Positions 7,982 through 16,375 of a stretch of 64,000 nt of DNA are shown in pieces. Position 1 is the first letter of the stretch; each line of letters opens with the position of its first letter. The DNA comes from Sulfurimonas sp. (GTDB lineage: Bacteria; Campylobacterota; Campylobacteria; Campylobacterales; Sulfurimonadaceae). The stretch covers positions 1 to 64,000 of the forward strand of contig JALWTK010000061.1 in assembly GCA_027082875.1 (NCBI GenBank), given 5' to 3'. The notes beneath the pieces were generated by a model. It was not told where the DNA came from and ran no database searches. It was given only the letters and a program-made list of their open reading frames with translations. The position numbers and the translations under genes are program-made.

Positions 7982-8500
7982 ATAAATATCAATATCTTTT
8001 TTGCAGCTGTCTTTAGTGGACTAATGATTATTTACTTTCTTTTTAAGCCTATAAAAATAACTGAGCAAAAGTTTGTGGATGTACCACTACTTAATGTTAA
8101 AAAATTCACACTTTACGAGTTAGATACACATGGACTTAAAACAATCATGGCCGGAGAGAAAGCACTACGTTTCAGTGATAGATATACTGTAAGTAACATG
8201 GACTATACAGATAACTCTAAGAAATTTGTCTCAAATATGAAAGCAAATTATGGAGTCTATAAAGCAAACTTAGTACACTTAAAAGGCGATGTAATGTATG
8301 TTAGAGAGGATGGGATCACTTTTAACACTAATACAATGTTCTATAATACTGTAACAAAAATAGCAACTACAAAAGATCCATATACCTCAAATAAAGGTGA
8401 AAGCCATATGAGTGGACATGGTTTAGTGTATAATGCCAAGTTGAAGCAGATGAAGTCACAATCAGTACAGATAATATATAAACTAGATGAGGAACAATAA
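7982..8500 (+). CDS. lptC: LPS export protein LptC with an apparent non-ATG start
   Basis: LptC is a bitopic inner-membrane protein that hands LPS from LptBFG to LptA. Identity rests on position (kdsC-lptC-lptA), size, and a single N-terminal membrane helix before a beta-rich periplasmic domain. The first in-frame ATG is at 8024, but that start keeps only the second half of the helix (MIIYFLFKP). The frame stays open back to the kdsC stop and encodes INIFFAAVFSGLMIIYFLFKP, a full helix. AAGGA at 7971-7975 is 6 bp from an ATA at 7982, where related proteins would begin Met-Asn-Ile. I therefore place the start at this ATA, with moderate confidence. An ATT at 7979 is also possible. Confidence 0.75.
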   Translation: MNINIFFAAVFSGLMIIYFLFKPIKITEQKFVDVPLLNVKKFTLYELDTHGLKTIMAGEKALRFSDRYTVSNMDYTDNSKKFVSNMKANYGVYKANLVHLKGDVMYVREDGITFNTNTMFYNTVTKIATTKDPYTSNKGESHMSGHGLVYNAKLKQMKSQSVQIIYKLDEEQ

Positions 8501-8502
8501 TA

Positions 8503-8973
8503 ATGAGATATATTTTACTAATAGCAATTTTTTGTAGTAATATTTTATTGGCACAAGAGCTTAAGATTGTGGCAGATAAATTCTCTGCAGATGAGATGAA
8601 GGGTATCTCTATATTTACAGGAAATGTAAAAATTAAAAAATATCACGATGAACTTAATGCTACAAAGGTCACTATCTATACAGATGAAAACAATAAGCCA
8701 ACAAAATTTATAGCTCTTGGAAATGTTTCCTTTAAAGTAGAGACAGAAGCTCTTGCAAAGTATGAAGGTGTCGCACAAAAAGTGGTATATTTACCTCTTA
8801 AAAAAGAGTATAGATTTTATGGAAATGTGCATTTAAAGCAAATAAATGAAAGAAAAGAGATTCTTGGTGACGAAGTGATACTCAATACTATTGATGGCAA
8901 AGCAAATGCAAAAGGGCTGAAAAAGGCACCAGTTATCATGATATTTGATATGAAAGATGAGGAAAAAAAATAA
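8503..8973 (+). CDS. lptA: periplasmic LPS-bridge protein LptA
   Basis: An OstA/LptA-family beta-jellyroll protein that forms the LPS bridge across the periplasm. It has a signal peptide (MRYILLIAIFCSNILLAQ), then the OstA core (LKIVADKFSADEMKGISIFTGNVKI and later FYGNVHLKQ with EILGDEVILN). It starts 2 bp after lptC and its stop overlaps the engB ATG by one base (TAATG). At 156 aa it is slightly short for the family but complete. Confidence 0.9.
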   Translation: MRYILLIAIFCSNILLAQELKIVADKFSADEMKGISIFTGNVKIKKYHDELNATKVTIYTDENNKPTKFIALGNVSFKVETEALAKYEGVAQKVVYLPLKKEYRFYGNVHLKQINERKEILGDEVILNTIDGKANAKGLKKAPVIMIFDMKDEEKK

Positions 8974-9602
8974 TGGTAGAAATAGTAGAAGCGAAGTTTA
9001 TAACATCAGCACCAACAGTAAACCTAGCACCCGAATCGCTTGAACAGAATGAAGTGGTCTTTATGGCGAGAAGCAATGTAGGTAAAAGTTCACTCTTAAA
9101 TGCACTTACAAATCATAAGGGACTAGCAAAAGTCTCTTCTACACCTGGTAAAACTCGTCTTATAAACTACTTTGATATTACATTCATAGATAGGGATAAT
9201 GAAAATGAAAAACTTATAGCGAAGTTTGTTGACCTTCCTGGTTTTGGATATGCAAAGGTCTCTAAGTCTATGAAGTATGACTGGGAGAAAAATCTTACTG
9301 ATTACATCGCAGAGCGTGAACAGATAAAACTTTTTATACACCTTATAGATTGTCGTCACCCTCATTTAGAGATTGATACAGAGGTAAGTGAATTTCTTTT
9401 TGAACATGTGCGTGAAAACCAAGTTATATTGCAGATATTTACAAAAATAGATAAACTCAACCAAAAAGAGCAGAGTGCTCTTAGACGAGAATTTCCACAT
9501 GCTATGACAGTTTCTAGTTCTAAAAAACGTGGGACACATAAAATCAATAAAGTAATCTTTGATATTCTCAAAGAATCAGAACTGGTAGCTGATGCAGATT
9601 AA
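8973..9602 (+). CDS. engB: ribosome-biogenesis GTPase EngB/YsxC
   Basis: An essential small GTPase for large-subunit assembly. G1 is ARSNVGKSSLLNAL, G2 includes STPGKTRLINYF, G3 is VDLPGFGYAKV, G4 is FTKIDKL and G5 is in VSSSKKRG. Length is 209 aa. It is coupled to lptA by a TAATG overlap and overlaps the next gene by 11 nt. Confidence 0.95.
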   Translation: MVEIVEAKFITSAPTVNLAPESLEQNEVVFMARSNVGKSSLLNALTNHKGLAKVSSTPGKTRLINYFDITFIDRDNENEKLIAKFVDLPGFGYAKVSKSMKYDWEKNLTDYIAEREQIKLFIHLIDCRHPHLEIDTEVSEFLFEHVRENQVILQIFTKIDKLNQKEQSALRREFPHAMTVSSSKKRGTHKINKVIFDILKESELVADAD

Positions 9603-10056
9603 ATACCAAAAAGCAAAGCTTTCAAATATTGCTGAGATGAGAGAACTCATTCTTCCTGAAGTTGAAAGTGGTGTAATTCTTGATAGAAATGAAGATGAAA
9701 TCGCTACAAATATTCGTTCTTATATCTTAGCTTATAAAGAAAATATGCTTGTAGGTTTTACTGCTCTGCACATTCATACAAATGATTTAGCAGAAGTACG
9801 TTCACTTATAGTTAAAGATGGTTTACGCGGACAAAAAATAGGAGAAAACTTAGTTAAAAGTGCTTTGAAAGAAGCAGTTGATTTAGGGATACAAAGGGTA
9901 TTAAGTCTTACCTATAAACAGACATTTTTTGAGCGTTTAGGATTTTTCGAAATTCCTAAAGAGTCCCTCCCAGAACATAAAATATGGGCTGATTGTATTA
10001 AATGTAAACACTTTCCAGTATGCAACGAAGTCTCTCTCATCAAAACCCTCTTATAA
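9592..10056 (+). CDS. argA: GNAT acetyltransferase, short N-acetylglutamate synthase type
   Basis: A stand-alone GNAT domain (154 aa) of the ArgA C-terminal type, expected to acetylate glutamate with acetyl-CoA as the first step of arginine synthesis. The acetyl-CoA loop is in VKDGLRGQKIGENLV, and the family-typical ending IWADCIKCKHFPVCNEVSLI is present, with three Cys that may bind a metal or keep structure. No amino-acid-kinase domain is attached, which matches the short NAGS found in several bacterial groups. Another small-molecule acetyltransferase role cannot be excluded. Confidence 0.7.
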   Translation: MQIKYQKAKLSNIAEMRELILPEVESGVILDRNEDEIATNIRSYILAYKENMLVGFTALHIHTNDLAEVRSLIVKDGLRGQKIGENLVKSALKEAVDLGIQRVLSLTYKQTFFERLGFFEIPKESLPEHKIWADCIKCKHFPVCNEVSLIKTLL

Positions 10057-10472
10057 CACTACTTTATGTAGTCGGTTTTATTTTTTACAGTAGTTTGAGT
10101 AGTATATACCCTATGCTACCACCAATGTTTGCAGTACTTCTTGTGCTTTTTTCTAGAGCATTAGCAGAAAAAGACACTTTGTATATTGCTCTTTTATCTT
10201 TGTGTTTAGTTGTTTTTGAAGCCAATTATGGATATACACTTTTTAGTTCTATTATCTACTTTTACATAGTTTATAAATTTATCTTACCAAAAATATCACA
10301 GAGTTTTTCTTGTACTTGGTGTGTTCGAGTTTCGAGTGTTATTCTTGCTTATGTAGGTTATTTTCTTTTTCTGTCACTTATATCAAATATCTTTTTACTA
10401 CCATGTCCTAATTTGAGTTACTATATAGTATACTATATAGTAATAGAATTCTTTTTTGTGAGTCTACTATGA
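10020..10472 (+). CDS. mreD: MreD-like membrane protein
   Basis: A small polytopic protein with four to five hydrophobic segments (for example TLLYVVGFIFYSSL and VSSVILAYVGYFLFLSLI). Sequence similarity to MreD is weak by eye; the call rests on size, topology and its place directly before mrdA (4-nt overlap), where MreD is normally found with PBP2. MreD belongs to the elongasome that guides lateral wall growth. It starts 37 nt inside the argA-type gene, an unusually long overlap, so a later start is possible. The C-terminal coding region contains a perfect 26-bp palindrome. Confidence 0.55.
   Translation: MQRSLSHQNPLITLLYVVGFIFYSSLSSIYPMLPPMFAVLLVLFSRALAEKDTLYIALLSLCLVVFEANYGYTLFSSIIYFYIVYKFILPKISQSFSCTWCVRVSSVILAYVGYFLFLSLISNIFLLPCPNLSYYIVYYIVIEFFFVSLL
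10418..10443. repeat. perfect 26-bp palindrome inside the mreD-like gene
   Basis: The half-site TTACTATATAGTA (10418-10430) is followed directly by its exact reverse complement. It lies about 25 bp before the mrdA start codon, within coding sequence (SYYIVYYIV). A close relative occurs between secA and lolA at 51464-51492. It could be a regulator site or simply repeated Tyr-Ile-Val codons. Confidence 0.5.
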
Positions 10473-12253
10473 AATTAAAGTTTATAATTTTCTTTTTTGC
10501 TATTACATGGTTGGCACTACTTGTTCGTGTTTTTTCTTTGAGTATTCAGTCACATAGTAAGTATTCAAAGCTCTCCGAACGCAATACCATAAGGTACGAG
10601 CAGATAGCACCTGTTCGTGGTGAGATTGTAGATAGAAATAATAGGGCAGTTGCTATCAATCAACTTGGATTTAAAATTTTACTAGCACCACATTTGAGTT
10701 CTAAGAAAAAGAAAGAGGAGTTTGAAGAAGAGCTAAAAGTTCTAACATCATTGCTCCCTTCGCTCAATGAAGAAAAGATACGAAAAAACTATAGTAAAAA
10801 AGAGTCTTTTTATAATCATAACTATATAAATATTGTTCCCTTTATTGACTACAAAGAGATGATGCCCGTTTATTCCATTTTAAACTTGAGAAAAAATATA
10901 AAAATCCTTCCTGCACCTAAACGCTACTATCCATATAAAAATATAGCTGCACACATGATAGGCTATGTAGCGCGTGCAAATAAAAAAGATATAGATAAGG
11001 ATCCTTCTCTTGAACTCATTGGATATACTGGTAAAACAGGTTTAGAAAAGTATTATAACTCTTACTTGCAAGGTAAAGCAGGTAAAAGGAAGATACAGGT
11101 CAATGCAAATAATCAAGAGGTTGCTGAACTTATGCATGAGAGTGCAGATGAAGATAGAAAACTTACACTCTCCATAGATATGCAACTTGAGGCTTATATT
11201 GCATCCCTTTTTGAGGGGAAAGTAGGTGCGATAGTAGTTATGAAGGTTGATGGGTCTATCTTGGCTGCGGGAAGTTTTCCAAATTATGATCTGAATATTT
11301 TTGTAAATGGAATGTCCTATAAAATGTATGATAAGCTCTCTTCAAGTCTTGATCATCCTTTTACTAATAAGCTCACACATGGTCTTTATCCACCAGGATC
11401 GACAATAAAGCCAATGCTTGGACTTCTTTATATAACAACAGTATTGACTCCAGCAAAAACGGTAAACTGCAAATCTGCACTCCCTTTAGGTGGAAGGATT
11501 TTTCGCTGTTGGAAACATAGAGGCCATGGAATAACTAATATAACTAAGGCTATTAGAGAGAGTTGTGATGACTACTTTTATAAGGGAAGTTTATTACTTG
11601 GAAACAAAAAGATGAGTGCAGGTCTAAAACGTTATGGTTTTGCACATAAAACAGGAGTGGATCTTCCTAATGAGTTTATCGGTGTTATCCCCTCTCGTGA
11701 GTGGAAACTGAAAAAGTACCATAAAATATGGAGTATTGGAGAGACAGCTAATATGTCTATCGGTCAAGGTGATGTGCTTGTTACTCCTTTACAAATCGCA
11801 CAGCAGACAGCTCTTATTGCTACAGGGAAACTGCCAACCCCACATTTTGCAAAGATGATAGGTGATAAACTTTTTAAGCCAGAGATAAAAGATGTGCTCA
11901 CAAAAGCTGAAAAAAAGAAATTACCTTTTATTCAACAAGCTATGTACCAAGTATGTAATCACATAAAAGGAACAGCAACACACTATGTACACTCTAAGGT
12001 AATTATTGCTGGTAAAACAGGAACAGCACAGGTTATTGCTATTAAACAGGATATTAAAAAAAGAAAGCTTGAGCATGAATTATCTTACTATAATCGTTCA
12101 CATGCATGGTTTACATCTTATGGACCATACAAAAATCCTCAGTATGTTGTTATGGCAATGGTTGAACATGGTGGACATGGTGGACATGCAGCGGGAAGCA
12201 TTGTTTCAAAAATATACAACAAGCTACTAGAACTTGGATATATAAAGAAATAA
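10469..12253 (+). CDS. mrdA: penicillin-binding protein 2 (peptidoglycan transpeptidase)
   Basis: A class B transpeptidase of the elongasome. It has one N-terminal membrane anchor (IIFFFAITWLALLVRVFSL), the PBP dimer domain with APVRGEIVDRN, then the transpeptidase domain. The active-site serine is in PPGSTIKPML (SxxK), the second motif is in ESCDDYF (SCD in place of SxN), and KTGTAQ is the third. Length (594 aa) is normal. The C terminus ends in a Gly/His-rich run (EHGGHGGHAAG) typical of PBP2. It overlaps the mreD-like gene by 4 nt. Confidence 0.94.
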   Translation: MKLKFIIFFFAITWLALLVRVFSLSIQSHSKYSKLSERNTIRYEQIAPVRGEIVDRNNRAVAINQLGFKILLAPHLSSKKKKEEFEEELKVLTSLLPSLNEEKIRKNYSKKESFYNHNYINIVPFIDYKEMMPVYSILNLRKNIKILPAPKRYYPYKNIAAHMIGYVARANKKDIDKDPSLELIGYTGKTGLEKYYNSYLQGKAGKRKIQVNANNQEVAELMHESADEDRKLTLSIDMQLEAYIASLFEGKVGAIVVMKVDGSILAAGSFPNYDLNIFVNGMSYKMYDKLSSSLDHPFTNKLTHGLYPPGSTIKPMLGLLYITTVLTPAKTVNCKSALPLGGRIFRCWKHRGHGITNITKAIRESCDDYFYKGSLLLGNKKMSAGLKRYGFAHKTGVDLPNEFIGVIPSREWKLKKYHKIWSIGETANMSIGQGDVLVTPLQIAQQTALIATGKLPTPHFAKMIGDKLFKPEIKDVLTKAEKKKLPFIQQAMYQVCNHIKGTATHYVHSKVIIAGKTGTAQVIAIKQDIKKRKLEHELSYYNRSHAWFTSYGPYKNPQYVVMAMVEHGGHGGHAAGSIVSKIYNKLLELGYIKK

Positions 12254-12272
12254 ATTTAAAAAGAACTCCTCC

Positions 12273-13199
12273 TTAAGCGAAAGAGTTTTGAATGAAAAGT
12301 GCTAAAATGGCTAAAAGAAAGATTGCTCCAGCCTTATTGTAAAGTTTATTTGCAAGTATAAATAATAAGGCAACAGATGCTGCACTTAATATGATAAGAT
12401 CAAAACTATTTTCTTGAAGGTTTATTGTCAAAGGCTTAATAAGTGCTGATCCACCAAGCACCATAGAAAAGTTTGCAACATTTGATCCAATAATATTACC
12501 AATACTCATATCTGCATTTCCTTTTTTTATAGCTACAAGAGAGACAACAAGCTCCGGTAATGAAGTGCCTAAAGAGATAAGGAAGAGTCCTATTATCCAC
12601 TCACTTACACCAAGCTGGTGTGCTATATTTGTACCACTCTCTACAACAAAGTTTGCTCCTCCTAAAGTAAAAGTAAAACCGATTGCTAAAAGGAGTATAC
12701 TTTTTCCCCAGTTAAACTTTTTCGCAAGAGACTCATCTATCTCTCCCTCTAAATCCTCTTTTGAACTTGTAAATAAAAAGAAGAGATAAGAAACCATGAT
12801 AAAGAGAAATATTATAGCATCAACTCTCCCAACAACACCATCTTGAATCATTACTAAAAAGATGATGAGAGGCACAACTACCCAAGCACTATCAAGTCTA
12901 AAGAGATCACGCTCTGGGTTCATAGACTTAGCTATAAAAAACACTATCCCGAGAACTAAAGTAATATTAAAAACTATACTTCCTATGACATTGGCTACTG
13001 CCATATCTGTTTTACCTTGACTTGCAGCCATCATAGAAGCTGCCATTTCAGGGAGACTCGTGCCAAATGCCACTAAAGTCGCTCCAATCACAAAGTGAGA
13101 AATATTAAAATGCAGGGCAATACGCTCAGACTCTTTAATAATAAAATCGGCACCGTATATAAGTGCAGCCATCGCCACTATAAAAATCATATAATCCAT
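12273..13199 (-). CDS. sodium/calcium exchanger family protein (YrbG-like)
   Basis: A CaCA-family cation antiporter with ten or so membrane helices in two inverted repeats. Both alpha motifs are visible: ATLVAFGTSLPEMAASMMAA with NVIGSIVFN, and FLISLGTSLPELVVSLVAI with NIIGSNVANF. Length (308 aa) matches bacterial YrbG proteins. It likely exchanges Ca2+ for Na+ or H+ at the inner membrane; the exact ion is not shown. It lies 4 bp downstream of ybeY on the same strand and converges with mrdA. Confidence 0.9.
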   Translation of the reverse strand: MDYMIFIVAMAALIYGADFIIKESERIALHFNISHFVIGATLVAFGTSLPEMAASMMAASQGKTDMAVANVIGSIVFNITLVLGIVFFIAKSMNPERDLFRLDSAWVVVPLIIFLVMIQDGVVGRVDAIIFLFIMVSYLFFLFTSSKEDLEGEIDESLAKKFNWGKSILLLAIGFTFTLGGANFVVESGTNIAHQLGVSEWIIGLFLISLGTSLPELVVSLVAIKKGNADMSIGNIIGSNVANFSMVLGGSALIKPLTINLQENSFDLIILSAASVALLFILANKLYNKAGAIFLLAILALFIQNSFA

Positions 13200-13203
13200 T
13201 TAT

Positions 13204-13623
13204 TTATCCTTCTGTTCTTACTATTAAACTTTTTGGTAAGTTGAACTGCTCAATTAGTCTTTTCTCTTCTTCTCTCATTTCACCAGTATCTACTTCATGG
13301 TCAAAGCCAAGTAGGTGGAGTAGTCCATGTATAAAAAGAAGTGTATACTCATCTTGTTGGCTATGCCCTAACTCTTTTGCTTTTGACTCTACAAACTCTT
13401 GAGCGATAACTATACTTCCTAATGGAGTCATAGGCATATCTTCATAGGGAAAACTAAGTACATCAGTAGGTTTATTTATACCTCTATGAGTTACATTTAT
13501 CTCTTGTATTTCATCATTAGTTGTGATTATAAGCTCTATCTCTTTATCTGTGAGACTCTTAGCTATAGTGTTTAAAAGAGATTCATCGATCTGAAGTGAG
13601 GTTCTATTATCTAGTTCAATCAT
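13204..13623 (-). CDS. ybeY: endoribonuclease YbeY
   Basis: A zinc-dependent RNase for 16S rRNA 3' maturation and ribosome quality control. The metal site HGLLHLLGFDH is intact, and the upstream RGINKPTDVLSFPYE motif is characteristic. Length is 139 aa. It precedes the cation exchanger by 4 bp. Confidence 0.94.
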   Translation of the reverse strand: MIELDNRTSLQIDESLLNTIAKSLTDKEIELIITTNDEIQEINVTHRGINKPTDVLSFPYEDMPMTPLGSIVIAQEFVESKAKELGHSQQDEYTLLFIHGLLHLLGFDHEVDTGEMREEEKRLIEQFNLPKSLIVRTEG

Positions 13624-13655
13624 AACGTGAATTATATCGAACTAGACTTAGAAAA

Positions 13656-13829
13656 TTATGCAGTGAGGTTTAAATTTCTTCCTACACCAGTTTTTTGTGC
13701 AGTTACTTGCTGAGACTGCTGATTTACACTCTCTAATACTTTAAGAACCTGTTGTGCTTGTACATCTTGTGCTTTTTTTTGAACTTCAAGACCAACTGCC
13801 GAACTGTTTGTAGATGCTGAAACTTCCAT
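13656..13829 (-). CDS. small putative motility protein, YjfB-like (57 aa)
   Basis: A small gene read directly from the minus strand: ATG at 13829, TAA at 13656, with a strong ribosome site GGAGATGGC just upstream. The product begins MEVSASTNSSAVGLEVQKKA, is rich in Gln and Val, and ends GVGRNLNLTA. This is the pattern of the YjfB putative motility family (PF14070): MDVS-like start, AVGL-x-VLKKA-like helix, and a G-x-NL/N-x-x-A ending. Its biochemical function is not known. It stands alone between ybeY and the divergent queC. Confidence 0.7.
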   Translation of the reverse strand: MEVSASTNSSAVGLEVQKKAQDVQAQQVLKVLESVNQQSQQVTAQKTGVGRNLNLTA

Positions 13830-13911
13830 GCCATCTCCTTTTTTCTTATATTACACATTGTAGTATCTCTTTGTTTTAAAGAAGATTAAAAAATTATGTT
13901 AAAATTACTCT

Positions 13912-14589
13912 ATGAAAAAAATAAATAAAAAAATTGCTGTTTGCATTATGAGTGGTGGAATGGACTCTACTCTTAGTGCATATATGATGCAAATAAGAGG
14001 CTATGAGATCATAGCTATCCACTTTAACTATAATCAAAGAACAGAGACAAAAGAATTAGAGTGTTTTCACAATATATGTGATAAATTAAATGTGAAAGAG
14101 AAGTATGTCTTAGACTTAGATTTTTTTAAACAGCTCGGGGCTTCTGCACTTACAGACAAAAGTATAGAAGTGCCTACAGATGGAGTAGAGGAGGGTGTCC
14201 CAGTTACTTATGTTCCTTTTCGTAATGGTATCTTTCTCTCTATGGCCGCTGCTATTGCAGAGAAAGAGGTTGCAGAATGTATTAGCATTGGGGTAGTCCA
14301 AGAAGATAGTAGTGGCTATCCTGATTGTAGGGAGAGTTATATCCACTCGATGCAAAATGCGATAAACCTTGGTACTAAAGATGAGACAAATATTAAAATA
14401 GATATGCCACTCGTACATCTCATGAAATCTGAAATAGTAGCAAAAGCATTAGAACTTAAAGTACCACTAGAGCTTACTTGGTCTTGCTATAAGAGTGAAG
14501 ATGTGGCTTGTGGTGTTTGCGATAGCTGTAGACTGCGTTTAAGTGGGTTTCATAAAGCTGGAGTAACTGATCCCATAAAATATGCTTGA
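13912..14589 (+). CDS. queC: 7-cyano-7-deazaguanine synthase
   Basis: Converts 7-carboxy-7-deazaguanine to preQ0 with ATP and ammonia, in queuosine synthesis. The PP-loop is MSGGMDSTLSAYM, and the family motif VQEDSSGYPDCRESY is present. The C-terminal zinc ligands are in TWSCYKSEDVACGVCDSCRLR. Length is 225 aa. It overlaps the next gene by 8 nt. No other que genes are in the window. Confidence 0.94.
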   Translation: MKKINKKIAVCIMSGGMDSTLSAYMMQIRGYEIIAIHFNYNQRTETKELECFHNICDKLNVKEKYVLDLDFFKQLGASALTDKSIEVPTDGVEEGVPVTYVPFRNGIFLSMAAAIAEKEVAECISIGVVQEDSSGYPDCRESYIHSMQNAINLGTKDETNIKIDMPLVHLMKSEIVAKALELKVPLELTWSCYKSEDVACGVCDSCRLRLSGFHKAGVTDPIKYA

Positions 14590-15106
14590 TACTAAACAAT
14601 ATAAAAATTACAATCTCTCTATAGTTATCAACAAAAAGTTAAAACACAGTTATCTTAGCATTACAAAAGAGGGTGTAGTAAAGATAAAAACACCTTCTAC
14701 CTCAGAGCAATTTATATACTCTTTTGTAGATGATAAAGAGCAGTGGATAAAAAAACAGTTAAAAAAGATAGAAAATTTTACTGAGTTAAGTCCAATACCA
14801 TTGCATAGTATAGAGTCAGTAGAAAATAGAGTTGTATATTTTGCACAACTTATGTCTCTGCATTATTCACAGCTTAAGTTTAGAAAAATGAAGCGAAGAT
14901 GGGGTTCTTGTAGTTCTACTGGTGTCATAACACTTAATAAAGCACTTTTCTTTGTAGAAAGCGAACTTTTAGACTATGTTATTGTGCATGAGCTTGCACA
15001 TCTTCGACATATGAACCATTCAAAAGAGTTCCATGCTTTAGTAAGGGAGTATCTTCCCAAAGAAAAAGAGTACAGAAAAGCACTATATCAGATAAAACTT
15101 ACTTAG
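14582..15106 (+). CDS. YgjP-like zinc metallopeptidase
   Basis: A DUF45/YgjP-family protein of the M48 type. The zinc motif is HELAH with a downstream His in HMNHSKEFH, and the upstream family motif KRRWGSCSSTGVITLNKAL is typical. The 174 aa length is shorter than most (about 230), the N-terminal beta region being compact. Cellular substrates are unknown. It is coupled to queC and overlaps the convergent gene by 8 nt. Confidence 0.85.
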   Translation: MLDTKQYKNYNLSIVINKKLKHSYLSITKEGVVKIKTPSTSEQFIYSFVDDKEQWIKKQLKKIENFTELSPIPLHSIESVENRVVYFAQLMSLHYSQLKFRKMKRRWGSCSSTGVITLNKALFFVESELLDYVIVHELAHLRHMNHSKEFHALVREYLPKEKEYRKALYQIKLT

Positions 15107-16325
15107 CTAAATACTCTTTATTATATCTACTTGATGGTGACCACATCATCCAACCATTAGTATTGAGTTGTTCTGTTGCTCGTATCTGCTCTTGTATCTC
15201 AAACTTTTTATAAGCTCTTCTCTTGCATGTATAGTCTTTAAAATATTGCAACCAAGGGCGGACTCTTGTAATATCTACTCTATCTTTAATATTTTTAAGA
15301 CTTCTATAAATAACACTGTAGGGATGATCTGCAGGATGATCAAAATGAAAAGAGCCTGGAGCAAAGCCAGATGGGTAGAGCATAGGTGCTATGTAGTCGG
15401 AGTGCTTTGTAAGTGATAGGAGCATCTGACCAATGTTGTTATCATCTTTCTTACTCCATAATATATTACCATAAGTATCTACTGAGATAAAAACACCATA
15501 AGGTTGGAGGTTCTCTTTTGCACTATCTAAAAATCTCTCTATTGTCTTTACACGGTTCTTTTGAGTATTTGCTTTTGAAAAACGAAGCCCTTTTTTGGCT
15601 GGAAAACGGATATAGTCAAAGTTGATCTCATCAAAACCGACTTTTGCAGCTTCCTCTGCAATCCGGATGGTATACTTATGAGCACGAGTATCAAAAGGGT
15701 CTACCCATGCCATTTTGTCATGGTTTCTCCAGATAGTGCCATTATTGTCACGCTTGAGAGCATAGTCAGGATTATGTGCAGCCTGTATCTCGTCCTTAAA
15801 CGTAACTATACGAGCGATTGTATAGATATGATGCTTTTTCATCTCTGCAATAAACTTTTGAATATTTCGATTTGTTCTATGCTTCTGTGCACCATAGGAA
15901 TTTGCTTGTGCAAAACCCGTCAGAAAAGAGGTTGAACCAAACTCATTTTTAATATCCATGACTATAGCATTAGCTTGTGTCTCATCTATGAGTTTGAGAA
16001 TATTTTTGAGTGTTTTTGAGTTGTTACTTGCTCCCCAAAAAGTAAGATAGAGAGCTTTCACTTTTATAGCTTGAAGTTTGAAGCTATTTTGTGTAGTATT
16101 CGTCTCTATTACTAAGGGTCTGTAACCATAAGCTTTAATATGAACCCTAGTATCTTTGTTTTCTATAGTAAAAGAGCCATTAGTATCACTAGTCGCCGTA
16201 GTGTTACCATCAATAACTAAGGCATTTTCTATAGGTTTTCCACTAGTTTCATCCAGTAAAACACCACTAAAGGAAGCCAGCAAAAAGCTAGGAAGGAGAA
16301 GAGAAAGAAAAGAGAGTTTATTCAA
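15099..16325 (-). CDS. secreted putative glycoside hydrolase (DUF4015) with carboxypeptidase-like domain
   Basis: A signal peptide (NKLSFLSLLLPSFLLA) leads into a beta-sandwich of carboxypeptidase-regulatory type (FSGVLLDETSGKPIENALVIDG... to about residue 85). The rest (about 90-405) is a TIM-barrel of the DUF4015 glycoside hydrolase-like family, with VMDIKNEFG, WVDPFDTRAHKYTIRIAEEAA, FDEINFDYIRFP and MLYPSGFAPGSF. The Asp/Glu pairs in these motifs are plausible catalytic residues. The substrate is unknown; a surface or wall polysaccharide is a guess. Confidence 0.82.
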   Translation of the reverse strand: MNKLSFLSLLLPSFLLASFSGVLLDETSGKPIENALVIDGNTTATSDTNGSFTIENKDTRVHIKAYGYRPLVIETNTTQNSFKLQAIKVKALYLTFWGASNNSKTLKNILKLIDETQANAIVMDIKNEFGSTSFLTGFAQANSYGAQKHRTNRNIQKFIAEMKKHHIYTIARIVTFKDEIQAAHNPDYALKRDNNGTIWRNHDKMAWVDPFDTRAHKYTIRIAEEAAKVGFDEINFDYIRFPAKKGLRFSKANTQKNRVKTIERFLDSAKENLQPYGVFISVDTYGNILWSKKDDNNIGQMLLSLTKHSDYIAPMLYPSGFAPGSFHFDHPADHPYSVIYRSLKNIKDRVDITRVRPWLQYFKDYTCKRRAYKKFEIQEQIRATEQLNTNGWMMWSPSSRYNKEYLAK

Positions 16326-16375
16326 AAGATGCTCGTATATTTAATTTGTGAAATAATACAGTAAAAAGATAAACT

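Noticed and set aside
12140-12210. Tandem-like repeat of catggtggacatggtggacatg
   Set aside because: It encodes the Gly/His-rich C-terminal end typical of PBP2 (EHGGHGGHAAG), so it is coding constraint and not a mobile or CRISPR repeat.
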